Source of the DNA: Bacillus sp. E(2018)
GTDB taxonomy: Bacteria; Bacillota; Bacilli; Bacillales; Fictibacillaceae
DNA: 64,000 nucleotides
NCBI RefSeq assembly: GCF_005503015.1
Contig: NZ_SCOL01000005.1
Location: 1-64,000, forward strand
Direction of reading: 5' to 3'
The position numbers and the translations under genes are program-made. The notes under the pieces are model-generated. The model saw only the letters and a program-made list of their open reading frames with translations. It did not search any database and was not told the origin of the DNA. Positions 16,486 to 25,544 of the stretch are shown one piece after another (positions within the stretch are counted from its first letter, which is position 1; every line of letters begins with the position of its first letter).

Positions 16486-17217
16486 ATGGATAGAAACTTG
16501 AATAGAGTAAGAGAATCAATGCTTAAGAGTACATTTGCGGATAAAAAGTTCTCTCCAAGGTTACACAATGCAGTAATGGATTCTATCTTGAACTCGGAGC
16601 GAAATACAAAAAGGCCATTTCTTCAGCTACAACAAGGCTATAAAGCTACTTTAAGTGTTGTAACTTGTTTGGTTATCCTGTTTGGCGGAGGCTATTATAC
16701 GCTGACAGAAATTAATAAGGATCAACCCATGAATCAACCTTTGGTTTCTGGCCAGTTTAATGAATCACTACTAAAGGTCGATCAAGTGCTTGGGAACGAA
16801 AGAACCGTCTATCAACCCGTTTCAATGAACACGGCCAGTGAGGCTGCAGGTTTTGATTTTAAGTTGCCTCAATATTTACCACTCGTAGAAACTGAAACAC
16901 CCGTTACTCTTACAAAATGGTTTGATGACGACAAGAAGATTTCATTAGATATTGTATATGTTCCAGACGATGGCCAAGAGGGGAAGTTACAACTAAACAT
17001 ATCCAATTTTCAAAACATCGCGACCTCCGTAATAAACAGTAAACAATACGATAAACAAGTCACCTTGGATAACAATAAAGAAGCTTATTTAACTATTAAT
17101 CCTAATGTTGCTTTACTGAGCTGGATTGATGAGGGCATTGAATATGACATGAGTTATTATTCTTCGAGTGATGACAAGCAGGACCAGATAATAAAAATAG
17201 CTAATAAAATGCATTGA
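16486..17217 (+). CDS. Membrane-bound anti-sigma factor
   Basis: A 243-residue single-pass protein. The cytoplasmic N-terminus is about 60 residues and has no zinc-finger CHCC motif. The transmembrane helix is ATLSVVTCLVILFGGGYYTL near residues 64-83. The outer domain ends with a YDMSYYSSSDDKQDQIIKIA stretch typical of DUF4367-type anti-sigma domains. ATG 16486 is used because AAGGATGGA lies just upstream and the gene abuts the sigma factor. It probably holds the sigma factor at the membrane until an envelope signal arrives. Confidence 0.75.
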   Translation: MDRNLNRVRESMLKSTFADKKFSPRLHNAVMDSILNSERNTKRPFLQLQQGYKATLSVVTCLVILFGGGYYTLTEINKDQPMNQPLVSGQFNESLLKVDQVLGNERTVYQPVSMNTASEAAGFDFKLPQYLPLVETETPVTLTKWFDDDKKISLDIVYVPDDGQEGKLQLNISNFQNIATSVINSKQYDKQVTLDNNKEAYLTINPNVALLSWIDEGIEYDMSYYSSSDDKQDQIIKIANKMH

Positions 17218-17254
17218 AATTGATAATTATTAACTTTTATGAGGAGGACATCTT

Positions 17255-17608
17255 ATGAAGCTATTCAAATTTATTACGTTGCCTGTCTTAATCGCCTTAT
17301 TACTGGTAGGCTGCTCATCTGATAAGAAGTCAGATATGGAAAAGTTTCTAGCACAAGATAAAGATAAGTACGCCCTTTTTGTAGTTGGAGAAGAATTAGA
17401 TTTGCAAGAATTCGAAAGTGAGAACATAAGGAATATAGAATCCATATTTAATGCAAGTTCTTTAAAAAGGGCTAAAGACAATTATCCTTTCTTAGAACTA
17501 AAAAAGTCACCAACATTCATCGTATTTAACCATGAGGAAAAGGTATACTCGACTGATAATTTTAGTAATCTGATTGAGTATCTTAAAACCAATAAGGATG
17601 CGTCTTAA
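17255..17608 (+). CDS. Small lipoprotein with thioredoxin-like segment
   Basis: A 117-residue protein with a type II signal peptide: KLFKFITLPVLIALLLVGC, lipobox LVGC with cysteine near residue 20. The mature part contains KKSPTFIVFNHEEKVYSTDN, which matches the final strands of a thioredoxin fold (cis-Pro loop region), but no CxxC pair. It resembles the 'small peptidoglycan-associated lipoprotein' group of Bacillus. Third gene of the sigma operon, so probably part of the same envelope response. GGAGGA precedes the ATG. Confidence 0.75.
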   Translation: MKLFKFITLPVLIALLLVGCSSDKKSDMEKFLAQDKDKYALFVVGEELDLQEFESENIRNIESIFNASSLKRAKDNYPFLELKKSPTFIVFNHEEKVYSTDNFSNLIEYLKTNKDAS

Positions 17609-17631
17609 ATCCAAGGAAAATCATAGAGTAT

Positions 17632-17660
17632 AAAAAGGATCTTTAAAGATCCTTTTTTTC
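17632..17660. terminator. Bidirectional terminator
   Basis: AAAGGATCTT and AAGATCCTTTTTTT flank a short loop between convergent genes. Confidence 0.8.
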
Positions 17661-17662
17661 TA

Positions 17663-17878
17663 TTACTTGTTATAAAAACTACCGATCACAGCACTAAATC
17701 CCGTAATAAACGCGATTCGTAATATCAATACAATGTATTCCATTGGTTCCTTGTACGTTGTGGTTGATGCTCCATTCCCCTCATATATTGTAGAAGAAAT
17801 AGGTATGAAGATAATGGCTAAACCGAGACCAAGTATAAAGCCATAAAGAAAAAACATATTGATTCTCTTCGTATTCAT
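17663..17878 (-). CDS. Hypothetical two-helix membrane protein
   Basis: About 71 residues with two transmembrane helices (MFFLYGFILGLGLAIIFIPI and IVLILRIAFITGFSAVIGSF) joined by a polar loop. I prefer the ATG at 17878 because GGGG at 17885-17888 is 6 bases upstream; the ATGs at 17881 and 17890 are alternatives. It shares a terminator with the sigma-factor operon from the other side. No family recognised. Confidence 0.55.
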   Translation of the reverse strand: MNTKRINMFFLYGFILGLGLAIIFIPISSTIYEGNGASTTTYKEPMEYIVLILRIAFITGFSAVIGSFYNK

Positions 17879-17938
17879 CATAATCCCCATTACTTTTATA
17901 GTATTTTATGAAACACATTTTGAGTATCACAAATAGAG

Positions 17939-18076
17939 TTAATCCCTCTTCATCTTAATAGTGCGGACTTGGCGCTCTAACTCTTCTAATTTGTTTCTCA
18001 GTTCATTACGAGGTGTAAATATTCTTTTTCTAACGATAGAGAGAAACTCTATAATTATGATTATCCCTCCACCAAT
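17939..18076 (-). CDS. Possible small membrane/coiled-coil protein with a non-canonical start
   Basis: A 46-codon open stretch reads as one hydrophobic helix (IGGGIIIIIEFLSIV) followed by a charged heptad-like tail (ELRNKLEELERQVRTIKMKR). This is strongly protein-like. No ATG, GTG or TTG is available; AGGAAT at 18086-18081 lies four bases before an ATT codon at 18076, which could be an infC-like rare start. Alternatively the start codon has been lost and this is a dying gene. Confidence 0.35.
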   Translation of the reverse strand: MGGGIIIIIEFLSIVRKRIFTPRNELRNKLEELERQVRTIKMKRD

Positions 18077-18217
18077 TGTTATTCCTAATTAAAACATTAT
18101 ATCGTACATGACAAACCCTATATGTAATTTTTTCCAATATCATAACACTAGGAATGATGAGTTTTCATCTTTTTTTACAAAAAATTATATCTCATTTTTC
18201 TCGAGAGAATTGCGTCT

Positions 18218-18484
18218 TTACATATTTAGAATGAGATAAACCCCATAGCTGGTTATAAGTATGTTGAGAGCAGTTAGTATTAGAATTGTAGAATTAGATA
18301 CGAACTTTCTGAAATATTTAAATGTAAAATAAGTCACTAAGATTGAAAGAAAAGGACTATAAGCAATTACGGAGGTATATAGAAAAGCTCCGTATTCCAT
18401 AGATGCTGGATATAGGAAAGAAATCCATACAAAGAACATCCACCAACTGATCAAGGATAAGATGATAACTATTATATGTTTCAT
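18218..18484 (-). CDS. Hypothetical three-helix membrane protein
   Basis: An 88-residue very hydrophobic protein with three predicted helices (IIVIILSLISWWMFFVWISF, FLYTSVIAYSPFLSILVTYF, TILILTALNILITSYGVYLI). It starts 7 bases after the GNAT gene stop and is probably cotranscribed with it. Function unknown. Confidence 0.6.
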   Translation of the reverse strand: MKHIIVIILSLISWWMFFVWISFLYPASMEYGAFLYTSVIAYSPFLSILVTYFTFKYFRKFVSNSTILILTALNILITSYGVYLILNM

Positions 18485-18491
18485 CTACACT

Positions 18492-19052
18492 TTACTGTGG
18501 TTTAGGGATCAGACTTTTGAAGTAATCTTCTTTTGTTATCGAGTAATATAGACTCGTAACTTCTCTGCCATCTAAACGATTTAAGACAGTTTTCTTGTCA
18601 AATTGATAAGTGAACCCACACTTCTCGTTCACTCGTCTTGAATTGTGATTGTAGTCATAATGGCCGCACCATATAAGATCGAGGTCCAATTCTTCAAAAC
18701 CATGTTTCAACAAGCTCTTCACCGCTTCGGGAACAATGCCCTCTCCCCAATAGACAGGATGTAACACATAACCGATCTCTTTTTGCTTTACATATGTAAG
18801 GTTCTCATACGGTGCTCTCTCATGAAGACCGATCCCACCAATCACTGTATCCGTCTCTTTTAAAACGATCGTATACGAATCGTTATCCTCTATAAACATC
18901 TGGATGATCTCTTTGCTTTCCTCTTCACTTTTATGAGGCTTCCATCCTGCGTTCGGACCTACACGTTCACTTTTGGCATATTCGTATAAATCTCCATTGT
19001 CCGAGATTCGCCATTCGCGAAGCAACAATCTTTCCGTCGTTATATGCTCCAT
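18492..19052 (-). CDS. GNAT N-acetyltransferase, RimJ/RimL-like
   Basis: A 186-residue acetyl-CoA-dependent acetyltransferase. It has the N-terminal TERLLLREWRISDNGDLYEY of the RimJ/RimL group, the cofactor motif region KEIGYVLHPVYWGEGIVPEA near 110-130, and NHNSRRVNEKCGF near 150. The substrate may be a protein N-terminus or a small amine and cannot be predicted. GGGGGA precedes the ATG. First gene of a two-gene operon with the 88-residue membrane protein. Confidence 0.9.
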   Translation of the reverse strand: MEHITTERLLLREWRISDNGDLYEYAKSERVGPNAGWKPHKSEEESKEIIQMFIEDNDSYTIVLKETDTVIGGIGLHERAPYENLTYVKQKEIGYVLHPVYWGEGIVPEAVKSLLKHGFEELDLDLIWCGHYDYNHNSRRVNEKCGFTYQFDKKTVLNRLDGREVTSLYYSITKEDYFKSLIPKPQ

Positions 19053-19189
19053 TTTGTTTATCCCCCTTTATATATTTTCATAAGTATAAGGTAATAAAAG
19101 GAAAAAAATAAATTATTAAATGGGCTGCTTAGTTTCTAATAGATTTTAATGTTGCCATTAAAAATATTTTATACTACAAAACACAATAC

Positions 19190-19237
19190 AAAAATATTGT
19201 TATCATATATGTTGTCATAAACATATATAGGGTTTCT
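19190..19237. repeat. Copy of dispersed AACATATAT element
   Basis: The inverted repeat TATATGTT (19206-19213) / AACATATA (19220-19227) is preceded by an ATTGTTATCA stretch. It lies 90 bases upstream of the MBL gene. Confidence 0.45.
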
Positions 19238-19317
19238 AAAACATACAAGCATAAAATTTCTATAAATTTCCTTCTGTGATTTTAATCGGAGTTAGAGAGA
19301 GAAAAGAGGGAGATAGT

Positions 19318-20142
19318 ATGCAAAACTATATTTGTAAGACATGTGGGGTTCAATATGAGAGCACTCAACATGAACCAACTTCATGTTCCATCTGTAAAGA
19401 AGAAGGGCAGTATGTGAGTTCAAAAGGACAATTCTGGACCACATTAGAAGCGATGGTTGAGAGCGGGAACTATCAAACAGAAGTGAGTGTTGGAGAGGAG
19501 AATCTCTATCGTGTTCAGACGAACCCGAGTTTTGGGATCGGCCAAACCGCATACCTCGTAAAGGGTCATGGGTATAACGTGTTATGGGATTGTGTGAGTT
19601 ACATCGATGAAGATACGATAGAAGCCATTCAGCAACTTGGGGGTATCGATGCGATCGCATTATCCCATCCTCATTATTATTCGACTCAAGTGGAATGGGC
19701 TGAAACATTTGATGCCGCTCTCTACATACATGAAGATGATAAGAAGTGGGTGACGAGAACGAGTGAAAGAATCGTGTTCTGGTCGGGTGACACGCTCGAA
19801 CTCAGTGAAGGGATCATCCTTCAGCGGATCGGTGGTCATTTTAAGGGAGGTACCATCTTAGAATGGAAAGACGGAAACCGCCAACAAGGCGTTCTTCTCT
19901 GTGGCGATATCGTTCGAATTGTAGCGGACCGGGATTGGGTCAGTTTCATGTACAGCTATCCAAACTTTATTCCATTACCGAGTGATACAGTCGAGCGGAT
20001 CGCACATCGCATGGAAGAATTATCTTTCACTCGCATCTATGATGCCTTTAATCGTGTGATCAAAGAAGATGCTGCAGAAGTTGTTCAACGTTCAGCGAAG
20101 AGATACGTTGATGCGCTAAACGGAGTATTATTTCATACGTAA
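19318..20142 (+). CDS. Rubredoxin-like zinc-ribbon plus metallo-beta-lactamase-fold protein
   Basis: A 274-residue protein. The first 30 residues hold two CxxC pairs (YICKTCGVQYE, TSCSICKEEG), a zinc or iron ribbon. The rest is an MBL-fold hydrolase domain (IGQTAYLVKGHGYNVLWDCV, LSHPHYYSTQVEW, GGHFKGGTILEW, LLCGDIVRI). The canonical HxHxDH metal motif is changed to HPHYYS, so metal binding may differ and activity is uncertain. ATG 19318 has GAGGGAG just upstream; a longer upstream frame has no site. Single gene with terminator. Confidence 0.75.
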   Translation: MQNYICKTCGVQYESTQHEPTSCSICKEEGQYVSSKGQFWTTLEAMVESGNYQTEVSVGEENLYRVQTNPSFGIGQTAYLVKGHGYNVLWDCVSYIDEDTIEAIQQLGGIDAIALSHPHYYSTQVEWAETFDAALYIHEDDKKWVTRTSERIVFWSGDTLELSEGIILQRIGGHFKGGTILEWKDGNRQQGVLLCGDIVRIVADRDWVSFMYSYPNFIPLPSDTVERIAHRMEELSFTRIYDAFNRVIKEDAAEVVQRSAKRYVDALNGVLFHT

Positions 20143-20202
20143 GAAACTGTTGATTAGTGTGTTAAGTGGATCCACGAATGTATAATCTGAGATTAAGTTT
20201 AT

Positions 20203-20238
20203 AAAAAGGACAAGGATGAATAACCCTTGTCCTTTTTT
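20203..20238 (+). terminator. Intrinsic terminator
   Basis: AAAAAGGACAAGG and CCTTGTCCTTTTTT form the stem and U-tract. It lies between convergent genes. Confidence 0.85.
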
Positions 20239-20259
20239 CTTTGGTAGTAATTTGACTAG

Positions 20260-21258
20260 TTATTGTATGGGTTTCATGATTCTTCTTCTTTTATGGAAGG
20301 TGACAAGTTCTTTACATCCTAAATTCTTTAAGGTGTTTACGTTGTCTGAAACGTGCTTCCCTAGATCATCTGGAAAATGAGCATCAGAAGATAAAGTAAA
20401 TAGGACGCCTTTATTAACAAGGACGGATAGAAATGATGGACTTGGACACATCTCTTTTACCGGGTAGCGATAGAAGAGACCTGCATTGATCTCGGTTGCC
20501 GTGTCTGTTTCAACTAAAGCATCTGCGATTTGATGATAGAAAGGGAGCAGCTTTTCTTCATCCGGTCGATGATTAAAGACCTTTAGATTATCAAGATGCG
20601 CTACAAAGTCAAAGAGGTTACTCTTAATCGCCTTTTCGACTACTCCAAAGAACTCTTCATACGTATTGAGTAGGTCTAAACTCTGGAATCGGTCTTGTGT
20701 TTCCGGGTTGTCAAAACCCCATCCGTTCAAGAAATGGACCGAACCGATGATATAATCCCACTCTACCAGAGATAAAAGTTCTCTGAGCTCATCCTCACAT
20801 TCAGGAAAATAATCACTTTCTATACCCAATCGGAGGATAACGCCTTTTTGTTCCCATCGTTTCTTTGCCTGATTAATAGCTGTAACAAATTCGTAGATGG
20901 ATTCAGTCATCACCTGGTCAAGCCACTTTTGTTGAAGGGGTCCGATCTCAGGAGAAGTAACATCCATATATTTTTCGTAATAAGACCGTGTTTCACGGAA
21001 CCGGTAAAGATGGTCGACGATCCCCACTTCTTTTATCCCCTTATTAAGTGCTTCTTCTAAATAGAGGTCGAGCCATTCTTCCGAATAACATCCTTTGTTT
21101 AACCTGTTATTGATTCTAGATTCCGCTTTTTTTAACCACTCAATCGTATGTGGTTTTTCTTGTAATGGATGAAAGTGATCTAATGCAAGGTTAGTTCGGT
21201 CTAGCCATCGAAAGGAATACGGCCCTTCTTCTAGATGTAAATGATAATCAACTTTCAA
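20260..21258 (-). CDS. PHP-domain phosphoesterase (HisJ-like)
   Basis: A 332-residue PHP-fold metal-dependent phosphoesterase: DYHLHLEEGP at the N-terminus (metal motif I, HxH), VGIVDHLYRFRE near 95, LRLGIESDYFPE near 160, IIGSVHFLNGWGFD near 185, FDFVAHLDNLK near 235 and LSSDAHFPDDLG near 305. It resembles histidinol-phosphatase HisK/HisJ proteins but is the last gene of an ABC-importer operon with a phosphodiesterase, so it more likely dephosphorylates the imported compound. Its start overlaps the DeoR gene by 11 bases. Confidence 0.85.
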   Translation of the reverse strand: MKVDYHLHLEEGPYSFRWLDRTNLALDHFHPLQEKPHTIEWLKKAESRINNRLNKGCYSEEWLDLYLEEALNKGIKEVGIVDHLYRFRETRSYYEKYMDVTSPEIGPLQQKWLDQVMTESIYEFVTAINQAKKRWEQKGVILRLGIESDYFPECEDELRELLSLVEWDYIIGSVHFLNGWGFDNPETQDRFQSLDLLNTYEEFFGVVEKAIKSNLFDFVAHLDNLKVFNHRPDEEKLLPFYHQIADALVETDTATEINAGLFYRYPVKEMCPSPSFLSVLVNKGVLFTLSSDAHFPDDLGKHVSDNVNTLKNLGCKELVTFHKRRRIMKPIQ

Positions 21259-22051
21259 TGGATGCCGCCTCCTTTGCTATAATCCAATCTATCCCTGTTT
21301 CTTCAATGTAATGATCCCAGCCTTCAATAGAGGGAACATCCGTAATGATATGTTGAAACCGCTCAATGGGTGCAATTACTGAAAAGGAATGTCTGTTAAA
21401 CTTTGAATGATCGGCTAACAAATAACTGCTTTGAGCAATCTCAATCATCTTTTTTGATATAAGAGCTTCCTCGTTATCATAATCTGTTACAACATCCATA
21501 GAAACTCCACCACATGAAAGATAAGCCTTATCGACCCTATATTGTTCTAGAAAAGCAATAGCCATCGAACCTGAAACCGATTGTTGCGCAGCATTCAAGG
21601 TTCCACCGATTAAGATCACACTCCCTTCAAACCTTTTAGTAAAAAGGGAGTTATTTAAGACGTGAGCGGCTGCCATTGAATTCGTTAATACGGTAAGTTG
21701 TTTCACACCATTGATGGCTTTTGCAAGTTCTAGCGTAGTAGTTCCACCATCAAGAACGATAGTTTCGCCATCTTTAATGGTGGAAGCTGCTTTTTGACCA
21801 ATCTTTCTTTTTTCATGAGCGCTTGTGTTCTGTCTTTTTGTAAAAGGCGGTTCATAATGCATGCTAGCAGATTTAACTGCTCCTCCATGCACACGTTTTA
21901 ATATACCTTTTTGTTCTAATTCATCTAAGTCTCTTCTGATCGTCTCTGGTGTTACTCCAAACTGATCCGCTAATTGAGTAACAAAAACTTTTCCGTTCGT
22001 CTCGAGTTGATTTAAGATTTCGAACCGTCTTTTCTCTGAAACGATGTTCAT
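21248..22051 (-). CDS. DeoR-family transcriptional regulator
   Basis: A 267-residue DeoR/GlpR-type repressor. Residues 5-60 are the winged helix (RFEILNQLETNGKVFVTQLA, GVTPETIRRDLDELEQKGIL), and from about 75 on is the sugar-phosphate-sensing DeoRC domain (IGQKAASTIKDGETIVLDGG, TVLTNSMAAAHVL, DKAYLSCGGV). Such sensors usually bind phosphorylated sugars or polyols. Being inside the operon (overlap with ATPase and PHP genes), it probably represses its own operon through the direct repeats at 26643-26674. Confidence 0.9.
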   Translation of the reverse strand: MNIVSEKRRFEILNQLETNGKVFVTQLADQFGVTPETIRRDLDELEQKGILKRVHGGAVKSASMHYEPPFTKRQNTSAHEKRKIGQKAASTIKDGETIVLDGGTTTLELAKAINGVKQLTVLTNSMAAAHVLNNSLFTKRFEGSVILIGGTLNAAQQSVSGSMAIAFLEQYRVDKAYLSCGGVSMDVVTDYDNEEALISKKMIEIAQSSYLLADHSKFNRHSFSVIAPIERFQHIITDVPSIEGWDHYIEETGIDWIIAKEAASIES

Positions 22052-23055
22052 GTTAGTGGAATCACATCCTCTTTTGAGAGATAAAGGGTTTTAACATCAC
22101 CGCTCTTCGTATACTCTTGACTTCTATGCAGATGTTCTGCGGAAAAATGTTGGGTGCCCGTTCTTAACTGATACCGAACAACATTCCCGAGTAACGATAC
22201 TTTCTGTACTTCACCTGTAACCTTAATGGCGTCACCTTGGATGTTCGTTTCAGTAAATGCTTCAGGGCGAATACCAAATAGATTTCCCTGGAACCCAGCA
22301 TCAAAACCTATAATCTGTTGTAGCTCGTCCGCATGCAACACGTTATAATGACCCATAAATCTTGCAACAAACTCACTGTTTGGACGCGTATATATCTCGA
22401 CAGGAGAGCCACTCTGTGCGATCTCTCCATTATTCATCAAGAATATACGATCAGAAATCGCCATTGCTTCTTCTTGATCATGAGTAACGAAAACCATTGT
22501 GATTCCTAGTTTTTGTTGGATGTCTCTGATCTGATTTTGAAGTCTAGCACGAATCTGCGCATCTAGAGCACTCAGAGGTTCATCTAATAGAAGAACTTTT
22601 GGTTCTACCACAAGGGCTCTAGCCAATGCTGCCCGTTGTTGCTGTCCTCCCGATAGCTCACGTGGATAGGAACGTTCCTTTCCGTTTAAGCCAACAAGGT
22701 CTATTATACTTTTCACTTTCTTTTGAATCTCGCCTTTGTTCAACTTTTTCATTTTTAAACCAAAAGCAATATTTTCTTCTACAGTTAAGTTAGGAAAAAG
22801 AGCGTATGATTGAAAGACCATACCTACTTCTCGATCCTTTGGATTCATCGATATGACCTCTTTATCATCAATCACAATTGATCCATTGTTCGGATCGACT
22901 AACCCTGCAATTGAGCGGAGGAGGGTTGACTTCCCACATCCACTCGGGCCGAGAAGGGTGACGAGTTCACCTTCTTCAATGGATAAAGAGAGTTCTTTTA
23001 ATACTTTTACTTCACCAAAGGCTAAAGAAAGGTTGTTGATTGTTAAAAAACTCAT
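22048..23055 (-). CDS. ABC importer ATP-binding subunit (PotA/FbpC-like)
   Basis: A 335-residue ATPase with Walker A (LLGPSGCGKSTLLRSIAG), Q-loop (GMVFQSYALFPNLTVEENI), signature (ELSGGQQQRAALARAL), Walker B (LLLDEPLSALD) and H-loop (VTHDQEEAM). The C-terminal ~90 residues look like a TOBE domain. It energises the two permeases encoded upstream. Overlaps of 4 bases with both neighbours show translational coupling. The subfamily imports polyamines, iron or phosphonates, so the substrate is not fixed by this gene alone. Confidence 0.95.
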   Translation of the reverse strand: MSFLTINNLSLAFGEVKVLKELSLSIEEGELVTLLGPSGCGKSTLLRSIAGLVDPNNGSIVIDDKEVISMNPKDREVGMVFQSYALFPNLTVEENIAFGLKMKKLNKGEIQKKVKSIIDLVGLNGKERSYPRELSGGQQQRAALARALVVEPKVLLLDEPLSALDAQIRARLQNQIRDIQQKLGITMVFVTHDQEEAMAISDRIFLMNNGEIAQSGSPVEIYTRPNSEFVARFMGHYNVLHADELQQIIGFDAGFQGNLFGIRPEAFTETNIQGDAIKVTGEVQKVSLLGNVVRYQLRTGTQHFSAEHLHRSQEYTKSGDVKTLYLSKEDVIPLT

Positions 23056-23855
23056 ACGATCGGCTCCTTTTTCTTTAATTTCAAGGTTCCTCTACGACTA
23101 AACCTAACCATGATCCAGCTCAGTATCAGTAGCAATAAGAAATATGAGACGACGATAGCACTCGATAGGTGTCCAGATTCTCTCAAGCGACGGTACAAAT
23201 AGATCTGAATCGTTTCAAAACTTCCGCCTACTAAGATATTGGCAAGTACAAACTCACCGAACAATACAGAAAATGATAAGAGTGAACTTACCATAATACC
23301 AGGTGTTATGTTTGGTACAATCACTTTCCAAAAAGCTGTACTTCGAGAAGCGCCTAAAAGTTCAGCTGCTTCTACAAGTGTTTTTGCGTTTACTGTTCTT
23401 AAACTATTTCTCACACCTTGATACATAAAGGGAAGGATAAGAACGAAATAAGATCCTGCAAGAACAATAACCATCGGTAGGCCACTTTTTGAATAAATAC
23501 TTAATAACCCAACTGCGGCTACTACTCCTGGCATTGCATAAGGAAAAAGAACGATGGTCTGTAACCATTTTTCATATTTGGGAGCATAAACCGTAATGGC
23601 GAATATAGCTGGAACCATAATTAAGATAGAAACAATCATCGTTCCTCCAGTAAGTTGGATCGTCCGCCATAGTGCGTCTATAAAACGTGGATCGTTATAT
23701 AGGTCTACAAACCATTTTAGTGTCAGTCCTTCTGGAAGAATCGTCTCATTCCAAGTTGTCGACAAAGAATAAAGAAAAGTCGCTAGCAATGGAATGAATA
23801 AATACAAAAACGTAAGCGTAACAATGGTTTTATGGATACGCATATTTTCCTTCAC
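23052..23855 (-). CDS. ABC importer permease subunit 2
   Basis: A 267-residue inner-membrane permease with about six helices and the EAA loop (LVEAAELLGASRSTAFWKVI...P) near residues 165-190 that docks on the ATPase. I chose the GTG at 23855: AAGGAGGG lies 8 bases upstream and the start overlaps the previous stop as GTGA. A longer frame to 23888 would overlap the previous gene by 37 bases. Typical PotC-like second permease. Confidence 0.9.
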   Translation of the reverse strand: MKENMRIHKTIVTLTFLYLFIPLLATFLYSLSTTWNETILPEGLTLKWFVDLYNDPRFIDALWRTIQLTGGTMIVSILIMVPAIFAITVYAPKYEKWLQTIVLFPYAMPGVVAAVGLLSIYSKSGLPMVIVLAGSYFVLILPFMYQGVRNSLRTVNAKTLVEAAELLGASRSTAFWKVIVPNITPGIMVSSLLSFSVLFGEFVLANILVGGSFETIQIYLYRRLRESGHLSSAIVVSYFLLLLILSWIMVRFSRRGTLKLKKKEPIV

Positions 23856-24700
23856 GCTAGATCCCTCCTTACAAGGCGCATCAGCCATTCATTGAGTAGA
23901 AGAGCGATAATCATCGAAACGCCTAAGAATACGGCTAGCGCACTACCTAATTCAGGTTGTGCGAAAATATCACCTGATATCAAAGCTCCGATCCTTATCG
24001 GAAGGAGATTAAAATTACTCCCTACAAGGGCATAAGCAGTCGCATAAGCTCCCATCGCGTTCGCAAAAAGGATACTAAAGGTCCCGGCGATTCCGGGTAA
24101 GATGAACGGAATGCCAATCTTCAACCAAAATTGCAGGGGAGAAGCTCCTAGTAAGGTTGCTGCTTCTTTCCACCTTTTTTCAATACCAAGATAGATCGGG
24201 TATAAGAGCATGATAGCAAGCGGAATCTGAAAATAGATATAGATAATGACTAGTCCAAACCAAGAGTATAAATTAAATCCTTGAAGAAAACCGATGCTTA
24301 GTTCGTTAAATAATATCGTAAATAATCCGCTTGTCCCTAGTAGAACAATGTAAGCAAAGGCCAAAGGGACTCCAGCGAAGTTTGAAGTCATATTCGCAAG
24401 TAACAACAAACGTTCTTGAACTTTTGGTGAGAACTTTGTAAACGAATACGCAACGAATATGGCTACTAGTATACCGATAAAACTTGCTGTGAATGAAATC
24501 AATACCGAATTTCCTATTGCCTGTAGATAAAATTTATTTGTAAAAACTTCAGTGTAGTTGAATAGAGAAAAACCGGCCTCACCATTTTTTTTAAAGCTTG
24601 AGATGATCATCGCAATGAACGGAAGAAATAAGAAACCAATAATCAAAACAAAAAAGGGTGTTGCGGATAACCATAGAAATCCATTTATTTTTTTCTTCAT
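23852..24700 (-). CDS. ABC importer permease subunit 1
   Basis: A 282-residue permease with six hydrophobic helices, beginning WLSATPFFVLIIGFLFLPFI, and an EAA loop (WKEAATLLGASPLQFWLKIG) near residues 170-190. Forms the channel with the permease at 23052. It follows the phosphodiesterase gene after 19 bases. Confidence 0.92.
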   Translation of the reverse strand: MKKKINGFLWLSATPFFVLIIGFLFLPFIAMIISSFKKNGEAGFSLFNYTEVFTNKFYLQAIGNSVLISFTASFIGILVAIFVAYSFTKFSPKVQERLLLLANMTSNFAGVPLAFAYIVLLGTSGLFTILFNELSIGFLQGFNLYSWFGLVIIYIYFQIPLAIMLLYPIYLGIEKRWKEAATLLGASPLQFWLKIGIPFILPGIAGTFSILFANAMGAYATAYALVGSNFNLLPIRIGALISGDIFAQPELGSALAVFLGVSMIIALLLNEWLMRLVRRDLA

Positions 24701-24719
24701 CTGTTATAACCACCTTACG

Positions 24720-25544
24720 TTACTGATTCAATAAACCAGGAAGTTCAACCTTTATCATCTCTTTAGAAGGAGATATCCCTAACAAGTGACAAGCCAATGG
24801 TGCCAAGTTCAACTGTCTGACCACCTGATCATAATCATCAGGTCGTACTTTGTCTGAAATCACAAGAAGAGGAACATCCCTAACATCATTCAATGTTCCA
24901 CCGTGGTCACCGTCATCGTTCATGCCATGATCGGCCGTAATAATAATCTGATAACCGTTTTCTATCCACTGAGGTAAGATATTAGCTAGTATAATATCCG
25001 CACGAATGGCTGATCCTCTGTACTCTTTAGAGTCTGCTGTATATTTATGTCCCGTATCGTCAATGTTCATAGAGTGAACATATAAAAAATCTGGTTCATA
25101 CGTTTCCATTAGATAATGTGCGTCTGCAAATAAATGAGAGTCAGGATAATGATCTTCTGAATAAAAAATACCATGTTGAATGGTTCTATCTTCGTCATTT
25201 TGAAAGCGGTCGGTTAATTGTACAAATGGTGCTTTATTGTATAATTCGCTAACCCAATAGTAGGAAGCTGTTGCGTTTGTTAATCCGTTCTTCTTTGTTA
25301 GATGAAACAGACTCTCTTCTTTAGATAAACGAACGGTTTGGTTCGTCAGTATGCCATTTTTATGAGGTAGAGTACCAGTAAGCAAGACCTCATAAAGAGG
25401 TCTTGACATACTTGGCACTTCAGATTTAACAAGATAACGAGCTGCTATTTTCTGTTCGACTAGGTGACCTAAATAGCCCATCTGTTCAACGGCTGTTTTG
25501 TATTGAAGGCCATCTAACATGATAAACGCTAGTTTATTTGACAT
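24720..25544 (-). CDS. Alkaline-phosphatase-superfamily phosphodiesterase
   Basis: A 274-residue cytosolic enzyme of the nucleotide-pyrophosphatase/phosphodiesterase type. Metal and catalytic motifs are IMLDGLQY at residue ~8, SEVPSMSRPLYEVLLTG with the likely Ser/Thr nucleophile near 45, SMNIDDTGHKY near 155 and ITADHGMNDDGDHGG near 205. It has no signal peptide, so it acts on an imported phosphodiester or phosphonate. It overlaps the binding-protein gene by 11 bases, which links it tightly to the importer. Confidence 0.88.
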   Translation of the reverse strand: MSNKLAFIMLDGLQYKTAVEQMGYLGHLVEQKIAARYLVKSEVPSMSRPLYEVLLTGTLPHKNGILTNQTVRLSKEESLFHLTKKNGLTNATASYYWVSELYNKAPFVQLTDRFQNDEDRTIQHGIFYSEDHYPDSHLFADAHYLMETYEPDFLYVHSMNIDDTGHKYTADSKEYRGSAIRADIILANILPQWIENGYQIIITADHGMNDDGDHGGTLNDVRDVPLLVISDKVRPDDYDQVVRQLNLAPLACHLLGISPSKEMIKVELPGLLNQ

